Shown: positions 33,920-42,232, counted from the first letter of the stretch. The stretch: DNA of 48,562 nucleotides from Spongiibacteraceae bacterium UBA5047 (GCA_002415025.1 DIBR01000071.1:54816-103377); one strand, 5' to 3'. Notes: generated by a model not told the origin, from the sequence alone. Made by a program: numbers and translations.

Positions 33920-34960
33920 ATGAACAGACCTCCCGAAAAGACGGGCAAACGAAAGGGCGAATTGATCTGGCAAACCGTCAAGTCGTTGGCCAGAGCGCCC
34001 GACGACGTCGAGCCTGATGAGCTTAATCCGCACGATACTCTCAGCGGCTTTGGTTTACGTCGATCGCTTAATAGCGATGGTAACCATGGCTATATGGAGT
34101 TTGCGCTGACCTCGCCCTATCTGACGGTTATGCGTTCAATCTTCACCACTTCGGAAGAGCAGCTCTCTATAGCCACGACAGAGCGTGACGTTTTGCGTAT
34201 TAGGCTTGCGCTCAGCGGTAGAGTCGGCTACGAACCTGAGGGTGGTGACCGCGTAATCTTGCAGGCCCCCTCATGCCTTGTGGTCACTCAACCGGCCGCT
34301 GCAGAACTGAAGATGGTGATACCCGCCAATGAGAGTTTTAACTTTATTGGCTTTGTCATTCCCCGTGGAGTGGTGGGCGACACTTTGGGCTTTGATCCCT
34401 CGCTTTTGCCAGAACCACTGAGAAGCTTTGAAGCGGGTGATACGGCGGCCTTAACCGCCAGTCAGCTGACGATGACATCCAAACTTTTGAGTGTGGCGAC
34501 GGATGTCGCAAATTGTGATTTCCGCGGCGCGCTACTGGATCAATTTTTGGAAGCTAAGGTGCGGGAAACACTCTGCTATCTAATCGCGGCTATGCAACCC
34601 GAATCGGAGGCTGACGCTGCTGACACGGAAGTCCGTTTATCCAGCCGTGACCGTGCCGCGTTAGCGGAGGCACGAACCATCGTAGACGAGACCTATGCTT
34701 CACCCCTGCCGCTCAACGAGCTTGCTCGAAAGGTGGGACTGAATCGCAATAAGCTATGTTCGGGTTTTCGAAGTAGCTATGGGTTGTCGGTCCATGAATA
34801 TGCCCGTGAACTTCGTCTTCAAAAAGCCCTTGAGCTGTTACGGACAGGATCGATTTCAATAACGGAAGTGGCAGAAAAAGTAGGCTACGGTCACAGCTCG
34901 ACATTGACCGCTGCGATAAAGCGCAGGTTTGGCGTGAGTCCGCGTCAACTCAAACGTTAG
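33920..34960 (+). CDS. AraC-family regulator, PchR-like
   Basis: The 346-residue protein starts at ATG 33920. The N-terminal part (about 60-200) has a cupin-like sensor region (VLRIRLALSGRVGYEPEGG). The C-terminal double HTH spans about 250-346: LARKVGLNRNKLCSGFRSSYG and VAEKVGYGHSSTLTAAIKRRFGVSPRQL. PchR-type AraC regulators bind imported siderophores and activate the cognate TonB receptor, and the gene follows a receptor-hydrolase-DUF885 set. It is therefore the likely regulator of that set, with the imported compound as effector; this is inference. Confidence 0.88.
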   Translation: MNRPPEKTGKRKGELIWQTVKSLARAPDDVEPDELNPHDTLSGFGLRRSLNSDGNHGYMEFALTSPYLTVMRSIFTTSEEQLSIATTERDVLRIRLALSGRVGYEPEGGDRVILQAPSCLVVTQPAAAELKMVIPANESFNFIGFVIPRGVVGDTLGFDPSLLPEPLRSFEAGDTAALTASQLTMTSKLLSVATDVANCDFRGALLDQFLEAKVRETLCYLIAAMQPESEADAADTEVRLSSRDRAALAEARTIVDETYASPLPLNELARKVGLNRNKLCSGFRSSYGLSVHEYARELRLQKALELLRTGSISITEVAEKVGYGHSSTLTAAIKRRFGVSPRQLKR

Positions 34961-35038
34961 TGTGTTTTCTTTTAACTCGCACCTTACACAAAAACAACAT
35001 TGTAAAATCCCTCATTAGTTACCTCCGGACAGGCACCC

Positions 35039-35542
35039 ATGAGTCAAAATAGTATCGATATCCAGTTGATCACAGCTCGGGACGATGATGAGATCGGCAA
35101 CATCATAAGAACGGTGGGTGCTGAATTTGGCGCCGTCGGCGAGGGCTTTGGGCCTGGCGATGCTGAAGTGTCTGCGATGAGTCAGCACTATACCCCCGAG
35201 CAAGGTGCCTGCTATTGGGTTGCAAAACTGAATGACCGCATTGTTGGTGGGGGAGGGATTGCGCCGTTTAACGCTGAAAAGAAGATTTGCGAGCTGCGGA
35301 AACTCTTTTTATTGCCGGAAAGCCGAGGCTTGGGTATTGGGAAACAATTGCTCGAGCATTGCCTGAATTTCGCAACCGAGGTGGGTTGCGCGCAATGTTA
35401 TCTTGATTCCCTGCGCACTATGGAGAGTGCCATCAGGCTCTACGAACAGTTTGGTTTCAAGCGTCTGGATGCTCCGATGGACGGAACGCCGCATAATCGC
35501 TGCGACGTATGGATGCTAAAGCACTTACCTAGCGCCGAATAA
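35039..35542 (+). CDS. GNAT-family N-acetyltransferase
   Basis: The 167-residue protein starts at ATG 35039. The acetyl-CoA binding motif is seen in LRKLFLLPESRGLGIGKQLLEHCL (R/Q-x-x-G-x-G/A type: SRGLGIG). CYLDSLRTMESAIRLYEQFGFKRL is the usual C-terminal GNAT region. The substrate is unknown. It lies alone between the AraC-type gene and a truncated DUF554 gene. Confidence 0.9.
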   Translation: MSQNSIDIQLITARDDDEIGNIIRTVGAEFGAVGEGFGPGDAEVSAMSQHYTPEQGACYWVAKLNDRIVGGGGIAPFNAEKKICELRKLFLLPESRGLGIGKQLLEHCLNFATEVGCAQCYLDSLRTMESAIRLYEQFGFKRLDAPMDGTPHNRCDVWMLKHLPSAE

Positions 35543-35569
35543 TCCGCGCCTGATTTTTGGAACTCTCCT

Positions 35570-35752
35570 ATGAAAAATATTTCTTGGCCAATCGGCACGT
35601 TTATCAATATGGCCGCGGTGGCTGCCGGGAGCTTGATCGGCCTGGGCCTGGAACAATTATTTTCTGAAGGAATGAAGACGATGAGGTATAGTAGTTTCAT
35701 CAAGGAATTGAGCCTTGCCATCAAATATTCAAAACACCGCTTATCTGTATAG
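35570..35752 (+). pseudogene. Truncated DUF554 (YqgA-like) membrane protein gene
   Basis: The first ~36 codons (35570 to about 35680) read PIGTFINMAAVAAGSLIGLG, which matches the start of DUF554 inner-membrane proteins (normally ~230 residues, first helix GTxINxxAVxxGxxxG). After SEGMKT the sequence changes abruptly to unrelated residues and stops at codon 61. The rest of the gene is not found downstream, so the 3' part was lost by insertion or deletion. It marks the left edge of the scar that runs to about 36850. Confidence 0.7.
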
Positions 35753-36142
35753 ATCTAGTACCGTCGTCCGTTTAAGTATTATTCAGGGTGTTTCGACATT
35801 TGGGGGTTCAAACTACCGTAGCGGAATTGAACAACCTTAGATGGCTCACCTTGCATCGCATCCAACGGTTGCGCGTATAGAGCTCCTCTCAATAAAATAC
35901 AATAAATATAATAGCTTGCAATTTATTCCTCCAGGTGCAGTAAGCAATCTCGTATCTGCTATTCACAGGCCTTGGTATCACTCATGAATTCGGAAAGGAA
36001 AGCTCACATCGAGGCCGACCGCTATCTGTTGCTAAATAGCGGCGCATTTATCCTGCCGAGACTCTCGGTAGGCTTCGATTATGGCAGTCAGGGTCGCCTG
36101 CTGTAGGTTGTGCGCCGCCATTGTGAAGAACACAAAACGCTG
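35753..36142. other. Gene-poor scar region
   Basis: No gene is supported here. The sequence is more AT-rich than its surroundings near 35880-35930. On the minus strand a 29-codon frame (about 36034-36123) reads AAHNLQQATLTAIIEAYRES, which looks like a protein fragment but is not identified. A palindrome CCGAGA-C-TCTCGG lies inside it at 36056-36068. The region is interpreted as decayed accessory DNA. Confidence 0.45.
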
Positions 36143-36319
36143 CTATAGAAGGCGGTGATGAATTTGAATTTTTAATTGGCTGGCAGAATAGGTCTGATAT
36201 TCGATTCTCCCGGCGTTTTGACAATGCCTCTCAGCTCCAGATTGGTATACGTGTTGAGTTGAGGCATTTGAAGACAGCACTGTCTGAGTACACCCATTAA
36301 GAAGCATCAATATGAGTAG

Positions 36320-36640
36320 GCCGCTTCCTTTTTCGAAGCATTTGCGGAGGTTTTCACCAAGCAAAGGCTCTTCCCGATACAACAGGGTATGACGGGCTCG
36401 CACAGTAACTTCGCGGCCTAAACGTCGATAAGCCTTAGCAATTTCCAGCTCAATCACGGAGCAGCCGATCACAATTAAGTGCGCATGAAATTCTTCTGTG
36501 AATAAAGCGTCCGTGGAGGTCCAAAAGGGCATGTCAGACAGGCCTTCAATCGGTGGGGTGGTCGGCGTCGAGCCAGTCGCGATGAGGACTTTGTCCGCAT
36601 GAGTTTCCTGATTTCGCCAGCACTGTTGGTTATGACAAGG
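36320..36640 (-). pseudogene. Fragment of mercuric reductase (MerA)
   Basis: Read on the minus strand from about 36640, the frame gives KVLIATGSTPTTPPIEGL, then MPFWTSTDALF, LIVIGCSVIELEIAKAYRRLG and TVRARHTLLYREEPLLGENL. This is the middle of MerA: the end of the first FAD half and the NAD(P)H-binding domain, where the usual motif GSSVVALEL is now GCSVIELEI. It is closed by TAA at 36644-36646 upstream and loses similarity after about 36322. The N-terminal CxxxxC active site and the C-terminal Cys pair are absent. It is a non-functional remnant of a mercury-resistance gene. Confidence 0.75.
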
Positions 36641-36858
36641 GTATTAGGATATTTACCAGGCTTCTACATCACATCAATTCACTACTTCCTCCTACAGCCT
36701 CGACACCTCTGGAACCTAAAGTAGCTACGATTGTCCCTAGCTCTTTTGGTGCAACTGATTTCTGGCATCTCAATCGCCGACAGCGGACGTTGCTTCGCTC
36801 AGCGATTAACATGCACTAAGGTGGTTGGTCATAAGCACACGCAAGGTCGGTAAATCAA

Positions 36859-37431
36859 ATGGCGACATTCCAGAGGAAAATAGGCTTGACCGGGCTTATA
36901 TTGTTGGCAGTCCTCAGCACGCCTTTGGTTGCAGTGGCTGACGCTCTTGCTCGGGTTGAGTGGATGGTCGACAAGCGTTTTGACATTCCTGAAGTGACAG
37001 TGGCCGAAGCGCAGGCCGAGCTTTCGACGCACCCCGAAGACTGGCTGGTGCTGGATGTGCGCGAACCTGACGAATACGCCGTCAGCCACCTGCCGGGTGC
37101 CGTGCGGATCCCACCGAATACCGATGTGGAAACCTTTGTGAAAGACATCGGTGATGCCGCGAAAGGCAAACACCTGCTTTTCTACTGCTCGGTTGGGCAG
37201 CGCAGCTCCAAGCTCGCCGCCCGCGTGCAGGACGCCGTACGAGAAGCCGGCGGAAACGGCGTTACTAACCTGCGCGGCGGCATCTTCCGATGGCACGGTG
37301 AGCACGGGGCGCTGGTCAATGGCGGCGGGGCGGTTGATCGCATCCACCCGTACAACACCGTTTGGGGCCTGCTGATGCCGCGGGGCAACCCGCCGAAATC
37401 CGCAGCAGACCATCAGGAGAATCTGCAATGA
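36859..37431 (+). CDS. Exported rhodanese-domain protein
   Basis: The 190-residue protein starts at ATG 36859. A signal peptide covers residues 1-28 (VAVADA). The rhodanese fold follows with LVLDVREPDEYAVSHLPGAV (about 63-82) and catalytic loop Cys110 in FYCSVGQRSSKLA. It should carry sulfane sulfur as a persulfide in the periplasm. The C-terminal ~50 residues (GGIFRWHGEHGALVNGGGAVDRIHPYN) form an extension. It is the first of three rhodanese genes and overlaps the next by ATGA. Base composition is visibly more GC-rich than the scar before it. Confidence 0.9.
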   Translation: MATFQRKIGLTGLILLAVLSTPLVAVADALARVEWMVDKRFDIPEVTVAEAQAELSTHPEDWLVLDVREPDEYAVSHLPGAVRIPPNTDVETFVKDIGDAAKGKHLLFYCSVGQRSSKLAARVQDAVREAGGNGVTNLRGGIFRWHGEHGALVNGGGAVDRIHPYNTVWGLLMPRGNPPKSAADHQENLQ

Positions 37432-37856
37432 GCTACATTTTGAATCGCGGACTCTGGCGATGGTCCATATCGATCACACTAAGTGCGCTCGTGCTGCTTC
37501 AGGCGTGTGCGGCGGAGCAACCCGGGCAACCAGTCCAGTTCGTGACCGTTGAGGCGGCAGCAGCAGCCGTCGAGCGTGGCGTCAACGTGGTTGACGTGCG
37601 CACCGAGCGTGAGTGGGCCGAAGGCCATCTGAGTGCGGCGCGACACATGCCGTTGTCCACGCTGGATCATTCGCTGCCGGGCTCTGAGCTGGATCGAGAC
37701 GCACCGCTGCTACTGCACTGCAAGACCGGCGGTCGGGCAAGCCGTGCCAGCCGTGCCTTTGTCGCTGCCGGCTTCACCGATATCCGCGTACTAAAGCCGG
37801 GCGGCTACGCAGAATTGGCCGCCGCCGGGCTGCCAACGGACACCGGCCGTGAGTAG
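37428..37856 (+). CDS. Rhodanese-domain lipoprotein
   Basis: The 142-residue protein starts at ATG 37428, translationally coupled to the preceding gene. The N-terminus has a lipoprotein-type signal, with LLQAC placing the lipidated Cys at 27. The rhodanese domain has VVDVRTEREWAEGHLSAA and active-site Cys98 in LHCKTGGRASRA. The residue after the Cys27 is Ala, so outer-membrane sorting is expected. Together with its neighbour it gives two periplasmic sulfur carriers. Confidence 0.88.
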   Translation: MSYILNRGLWRWSISITLSALVLLQACAAEQPGQPVQFVTVEAAAAAVERGVNVVDVRTEREWAEGHLSAARHMPLSTLDHSLPGSELDRDAPLLLHCKTGGRASRASRAFVAAGFTDIRVLKPGGYAELAAAGLPTDTGRE

Positions 37857-38000
37857 CAATCAACAGACAGGCTGAGATCGACACGCTGGATCAGCGTTAT
37901 CTGTTCGGTGCCCGGTTCATGACATACAGCCGTCGTGGTATTGCTTGGCGATGTAGAAAGGCAAGGATAAATTTTCAAATCAACAGGAAAGGAGAGGCTG

Positions 38001-38372
38001 ATGCAAACCACCTATTCCGCCGAAGACCTTGTACGTGCCGCCAAAGGCGATGTCGGCACGGTATCACCTGAGGAAGTGGCAGCGGCGCGGGCAGCAGGCG
38101 CGGTGCTGATTGACGTCCGGGAGCCGGACGAATGGGCTGCGGGCCGTATCCGTGACGCCCAGCATATCCCGCGCGGCACCATTGAATTTAAGATCGGCGA
38201 CGCCGTCAGCGACAAGAATACACGCATCGTGACTTACTGTGCTGCAGGGAGCCGGGCAGCGCTGGCGGCCGCAACGCTTAAGACGATGGGCTACGCTGGC
38301 GCGATTGCATCGGACGCTGGATTCGACGCGCTGATCAAGCACGGCTTGCCGGTTAATGACGGCGACGCGTAG
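38001..38372 (+). CDS. Cytoplasmic rhodanese-domain protein
   Basis: The 123-residue protein starts at ATG 38001 behind GGAAAGGAGAGG. A short N-terminal segment precedes the rhodanese domain with VLIDVREPDEWAAGRIRDA and active-site Cys80 in TYCAAGSRAALA. There is no signal peptide, so it acts in the cytoplasm, in contrast to the two upstream exported homologues. It ends 4 bases before the flavoprotein gene. The 144-base gap before it (37857-38000) may hold its own promoter. Confidence 0.92.
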   Translation: MQTTYSAEDLVRAAKGDVGTVSPEEVAAARAAGAVLIDVREPDEWAAGRIRDAQHIPRGTIEFKIGDAVSDKNTRIVTYCAAGSRAALAAATLKTMGYAGAIASDAGFDALIKHGLPVNDGDA

Positions 38373-38376
38373 TCCG

Positions 38377-39501
38377 ATGAATGATGATAATCGCCCGACG
38401 GTGGTGTTGGTTGGGGCCGGCCACGCCCATCTGCACATTGCCAATCAGGCGGCAGACTACATCGATGCTGGCGCGAGACTGATCCTGATAGACCCCGGCA
38501 AGTTCTGGTATTCCGGTATGGCGACCGGCCTGCTTGGCGGTCGCTACGCACCCGAGCAGGATCAGATCGAACCAGGCGAACTGATCCGACGCTGCGGCGG
38601 AGAGTTCATTCAGGATCATGTCACCGCGGTAGATACTGACACGCGTACGCTGACGCTGGAATCTGGAGAAACCCTTAAGTATGACTGGCTGTCTCTCAAT
38701 GTCGGCAGCGAAGTGGACAGCAGCGGCTTGAAGCTAGCAGACGATGGCCCGCGCATCTGGCCGGTCAAGCCGATTCCGCCGTTGTTTGAGTTGCGTGAAA
38801 AACTTGAGGCCGCAATGCGAGATTCGGGCCAGATGCCGCCGGTGGTTGTCATCGGCGGCGGAGCCACCGGTAGCGAGCTGACCGCCAACCTGGCAGCGCT
38901 TGCCAGGCGCAATAACGTCGAGCCGCGCATCACATTGGTCAGTAGCAGCCACCGCTTGCTGCCGGATGCACCGGCCGGTGCCTCACGGGCGCTGGATCGC
39001 GTGTTGGAGGAGTATTCAGTTGACGTCCGGCTACAGGTGCGCGCACGGCGAATTTCGAGCAGCGGTGTTGTACTCGATAACGGTGAGTGCGTTCGGTGCG
39101 CGCATGTTCTGACCGCCGTCGGCCTGCAAGCCAAGGCACTCACGCGCGAACTCGGTTTGACGGCAAGCCGCGCAGGGCTGCGTGTCAACGAATGTATGCA
39201 ATCGGTCGATGACCCACATGTATTTGCCGCTGGTGACTGTGCCGATTACGCGCCGCGTAATTTGCCGAAGCTCGGCGTGTTCGGCGTCAAGGCCGCCGCC
39301 GTTATCCATCACAACCTGTTGGCAGGCCTGCGCCGACAGCCGCTAAAGCCCTACAAACCGCAACGTATCTGGCTCGCAATTCTCAATCTTGGCGATGGGC
39401 GGGGGTTACTTATCTGGTGGCGCATTTGGTGGCTGGGGAGGCTGGCGGACTGGCTGAAAGACCGGATCGATCAGCAGTTCATGGCACAGTACCGTAACTG
39501 A
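38377..39501 (+). CDS. NAD(P)/FAD-dependent oxidoreductase, NDH-2/SQR-like
   Basis: ATG 38377 gives 374 residues. Two dinucleotide folds are seen: LVGAGHAHLHIA near residue 12 (FAD) and VVVIGGGATGSELT near 154 (NAD(P)H). VFAAGDCADY is the second FAD motif. The VGAGHAHLH variant resembles flavoproteins of the group found fused to SelD. The C-terminus has an amphipathic, Trp-rich stretch (LIWWRIWWLGRLADWLKD) suited to membrane contact, as in NDH-2 and sulfide:quinone reductases. The Cys trio of true SQR is not evident. Linked to three rhodaneses, it may oxidise sulfane sulfur or a quinone; that role is inferred. Confidence 0.85.
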   Translation: MNDDNRPTVVLVGAGHAHLHIANQAADYIDAGARLILIDPGKFWYSGMATGLLGGRYAPEQDQIEPGELIRRCGGEFIQDHVTAVDTDTRTLTLESGETLKYDWLSLNVGSEVDSSGLKLADDGPRIWPVKPIPPLFELREKLEAAMRDSGQMPPVVVIGGGATGSELTANLAALARRNNVEPRITLVSSSHRLLPDAPAGASRALDRVLEEYSVDVRLQVRARRISSSGVVLDNGECVRCAHVLTAVGLQAKALTRELGLTASRAGLRVNECMQSVDDPHVFAAGDCADYAPRNLPKLGVFGVKAAAVIHHNLLAGLRRQPLKPYKPQRIWLAILNLGDGRGLLIWWRIWWLGRLADWLKDRIDQQFMAQYRN

Positions 39502-39520
39502 ACATCTGCTCGACAGCGAG

Positions 39521-39709
39521 ATGAATGCAGTAGAGAGAATATGTATTCAACCTTCAAGTCGGACGATCTGTCAATTTATGACACCGTCTGACTTCTTCGA
39601 AAAAGAATTATTTTGTGCGACACCAACTCAAGCCACTAGACTGTGGAGAGTCCTTCTTGAGCTGCTCGGAAAACTGGAGGCGATTCACCTTTCGCGAGCG
39701 GCCGCCTAA
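39521..39709 (+). CDS. Possible small hypothetical protein
   Basis: A 62-codon frame starts at ATG 39521 and ends at 39709, reading SDFFEKELFCATPTQATRLW and ending HLSRAAA. Its ribosome site (CGACAGCGAG) is poor, and no family is recognised. It could be a real small gene or a leftover of the rearrangement that placed the rhodanese block here. Low confidence. Confidence 0.2.
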   Translation: MNAVERICIQPSSRTICQFMTPSDFFEKELFCATPTQATRLWRVLLELLGKLEAIHLSRAAA

Positions 39710-39968
39710 CGCACAATCGACAGAAACTGTGAACTAGCCCCCAAAATAAAATCGCTTCTGTCCGATTGATTGCCCTTTCTGATTGCGTCTATCACTACGT
39801 GACCCAGTCACAGTGTTCTCCACGTTAACCCCACCCCAGGGTATTCTCCCGCTCATTGAGCGGGAGTTTTTTACATCAAGCGTAGGGAACGAGATACGGC
39901 AATAGTCATCCACAATTCAAGCCAATCGTGATTTTCACGGTCCTTACCTTAGCGTCGGGAGTAGAACA
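39710..39968. other. Intergenic region with a possible small RNA
   Basis: The only strong element is the terminator at 39846-39872. Upstream, TTGATT near 39767 and TATCAC near 39791 could form a promoter, so a transcript of roughly 75-80 bases is possible. No tRNA fold was found. The last 90 bases presumably hold the promoter of the following LPS kinase gene. Confidence 0.3.
39846..39872 (+). terminator. Strong Rho-independent terminator
   Basis: CTCCCGCTC (39846-39854) and GAGCGGGAG (39858-39866) form a perfect 9-bp stem with an ATT loop, followed by TTTTTT (39867-39872). It lies 345 bases after the flavoprotein stop and 97 bases before the next gene. No protein-coding gene ends near it, so it may end a small RNA or a long 3' UTR. 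Confidence 0.9.
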
Positions 39969-40676
39969 ATGGGTATCGCTAATTTCGCCCCCTCTGAGCG
40001 CCTTTCTTCGCGTCATATTCGACCGCATAACAGTACCGAAAAGTGCTTTACGTTTAGTGAAATTTGGAATCTTCCACAGACATGGGTGGAGCCTGTCAAT
40101 ACACGGAACGGAGGTTGGAGTGGCGTTTCACGCCATGAGGTGGTTATTGCTGGCAAGCGTAGGCAGATATATCTGAAGCGACAGAAAGGCCAGTTCAGAC
40201 GCTCTGCTCGATCCTTACTGATTTCTCGGCCGACCTACTGGTTTGAGATGAAAGCCATTGAGTACCTGCGTAATAGAACACCTCTGCCTGTAGAGATGTT
40301 GGCGTACGGTGAAGATGATGTTTTGCGCGGAAAGAAGGCGTTCCTGGTAACCGCCAGTCTGGAAGGCTATACCCCACTGGATGAACTGATTGCCAGATCG
40401 CAGCGCGATCATGACATAAGCCATTATCTGAGGTTGGCATTTTCCTCTATTTCTGAATTGCATCGTCTCGGTATCGCTCACGGGGCTCTATTTGCCAACC
40501 ATATTTTCATTAATCGTGACAATGACGACGTAAAGTTAATTGACTTTGAGCGTTGTCGTCGGAGGGTCAGTCCGGAGGATGCCGCCAAGTATGACTTTAG
40601 CAAGTTTTTTCGAAGAGACTACGGATTATCTGAAGAGCATAAGAAAGTCATAGTGAAAGCTTCACTTCTTAATTGA
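39969..40676 (+). CDS. InaA-type lipopolysaccharide kinase
   Basis: The 235-residue protein starts at ATG 39969, with GGGAG 7 bases upstream. It has the small Kdo/heptose kinase fold: a nucleotide-binding N-lobe with IYLKRQKGQFRR, a conserved Glu in TYWFEMKAIEYL, the catalytic loop HGALFANHIFINRD and metal-binding LIDFERCRRR. Relatives (InaA, WaaP, KdkA) phosphorylate sugars of the LPS core in the cytoplasm. It is followed 70 bases later by a glycosyltransferase. A second, different kinase of this family is at 43341-44084. Confidence 0.88.
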   Translation: MGIANFAPSERLSSRHIRPHNSTEKCFTFSEIWNLPQTWVEPVNTRNGGWSGVSRHEVVIAGKRRQIYLKRQKGQFRRSARSLLISRPTYWFEMKAIEYLRNRTPLPVEMLAYGEDDVLRGKKAFLVTASLEGYTPLDELIARSQRDHDISHYLRLAFSSISELHRLGIAHGALFANHIFINRDNDDVKLIDFERCRRRVSPEDAAKYDFSKFFRRDYGLSEEHKKVIVKASLLN

Positions 40677-40708
40677 AGGGATCTTATTAGCTTTAGATTG
40701 GTAAACGA

Positions 40709-40726
40709 GTCACACCAAGGTCACAC
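40709..40726 (+). promoter_or_regulatory. GTCACAC direct repeat with 11-bp period
   Basis: GTCACAC occurs at 40709-40715 and 40720-40726, separated by CAAG. The 11-bp spacing is that of OmpR-family operators. It lies 20 bases before the glycosyltransferase start, so it could be an operator. The half-site differs from the YTTNAC type near eptA and eptC. Confidence 0.25.
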
Positions 40727-40746
40727 GTTTCAGAAGGAAAACCAGA

Positions 40747-41484
40747 ATGTCAACGAACGGTAAGCCGGTCAGCATTGCCATTGTTAACTACAAAACGCCT
40801 GATATGACACGAAAATGTCTTGAGCACCTTTACAGCAACGTAGATTTAAACGAAGTTGATATTTGGGTGGTCGACAACGACAGTCAGGACGATAGCGTGG
40901 CTTATTTGAGGAGTGTGGAGTGGATCAATCTAATCGAACGAGTACCAGAAACAGGAGAGGTGGGTCGCTACTCTCATGCTGCTGCGTTGGACTGCGTGCT
41001 GGATGTTATTGAAACGCGCTATATCCTCTGTATTCATACTGATACCTTTATATTTGACGGCGCACTTGTTCCCTATCTAGTTAATGAAATCAGTAGGCAA
41101 GGCGCCGTCGCGGCGGGCGTAGTCGAACAGGTACATCGTGGTGCAGTGAGAGCAGCGGTGCGTCGTTCAAAATACGCGGTCAAACGTCTTTCGGCAAAGA
41201 TTTGCGGCAAGACCGTCAAACCCCCGAAGACATTGCTAAAAAGCCACTGTTTCATATGGGATGCCGATAAGATGAAAGAGCGGGGGGTAGGGTTCTCAGG
41301 CGGGTACAATCCCGGTGAATTTGCCCAGAGAAGTTTCGAAGCAACTGGCGATCGGGTTGTCACTTTGCCAACAGGTCGCGTTTTCCGTTATATGCACCAT
41401 GTGCATTCCGGCACTCTGGTTGCCCAAGGGAAGCACAGTGCCAATAAAAGACGCCAAATGGCTTACGCCCACCATGTGGGCTAG
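40747..41484 (+). CDS. Family 2 glycosyltransferase
   Basis: The 245-residue protein starts at ATG 40747 behind AGAAGGAA. The GT-A fold N-terminus is SIAIVNYKTPDMTRKCLEHL, with WVVDNDSQDDS as the nucleotide-sugar pocket. ILCIHTDTFIFD supplies the DxD-like metal site. The region RRSKYAVKRLSAKICGK is basic and may contact the membrane. It probably adds a sugar to LPS core or another surface glycan. Its stop codon lies in CTAG, which on the other strand is also the stop of the converging SGNH-domain frame. Confidence 0.88.
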   Translation: MSTNGKPVSIAIVNYKTPDMTRKCLEHLYSNVDLNEVDIWVVDNDSQDDSVAYLRSVEWINLIERVPETGEVGRYSHAAALDCVLDVIETRYILCIHTDTFIFDGALVPYLVNEISRQGAVAAGVVEQVHRGAVRAAVRRSKYAVKRLSAKICGKTVKPPKTLLKSHCFIWDADKMKERGVGFSGGYNPGEFAQRSFEATGDRVVTLPTGRVFRYMHHVHSGTLVAQGKHSANKRRQMAYAHHVG

Positions 41485-42179
41485 TCAGCTTTCGCGAGTT
41501 TGAGTGTGGTGAGATGCTTGACGAACACCGTACTCAGCTTACGCGATGCTGTTATGCTGATGTGATTTAAATCAACGTAAGCAAACTGGCCCTGCAGATA
41601 TCCAGAGCATAAGCCACTTTCACTTTCGCAAAATGGCTGTGTTGTATCCAGATAACTGACGTTAGGAAGGTTCAACTCTGCAACGGTATGGGCCAGCCAC
41701 CGATTGGCCGCAGTGTAAGAGCCGGTCGGAAGGGGAGTAAGCTTCATCGGAATCCTGTATCTTTCAGCGATGAAAGCAAGCCTGCTGTAATCGCGATGGA
41801 AAGACGGAACCTGGGACGTCACGAACACCGTCCTGCTGTCTTCTGCCAGTTGTGCCAATAGCGTTTTCAGGTTATTTGTTACGATATTGCTCTGTTCGAA
41901 GCTTTCCCAGCGTGAGGCAATGAAGATACTGTCAAATTCGTGAGCATGATCGGTCAGATATTGTCTCAACTGAACACAGTGAGAATCCTTTTCAGGATAT
42001 GTTTTCTGACTCGGTACCAGAACGCATCCTTGTTCAATCTTTACCTTCAATGACCCGAAGTCGAGCTCCTTGATAGCTTTGATCACGCCACCTGCTATAT
42101 GTGCCGCATGAGAATCGCCAATCAATAGAAATCTCGGGGCGCCATGGTCGCCCGGAACGCAGCCCTGGCCGGAATTCAC
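41481..42179 (-). pseudogene. SGNH domain, out-of-frame C-terminal half of the acyltransferase gene
   Basis: The 232-codon frame holds an SGNH hydrolase-like domain: FLLIGDSHAAHIAGG with the nucleophile Ser, and the late DLNHIS with the catalytic His. Only a GTG at 42179 without a ribosome site could start it. The frame stays open upstream of that codon and reads GLGDFYDTDGKDRVKYKPLC, which is the linker normally joining a membrane acyltransferase to its SGNH domain. The upstream acyltransferase ends in another frame 53 bases earlier. The simplest reading is one gene broken by a frameshift or small deletion. Confidence 0.65.
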
Positions 42180-42232
42180 GCAAAGGGGCTTGTACTTAAC
42201 CCGGTCTTTGCCATCGGTGTCGTAGAAATCGC

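Noticed and set aside
36143..36532. Functional small oxidoreductase
   Set aside because: Similarity covers only the middle of MerA, both ends and all active cysteines are missing, and the frame is closed by stops on both sides.
38616..39188. 190-codon Ser/Arg/Thr-rich frame opposite the flavoprotein
   Set aside because: Its composition is the reverse complement of codon bias in the real gene, and it has no domain.
39780..39872. tRNA gene before the strong terminator
   Set aside because: No cloverleaf, anticodon stem or T-loop consensus could be drawn.
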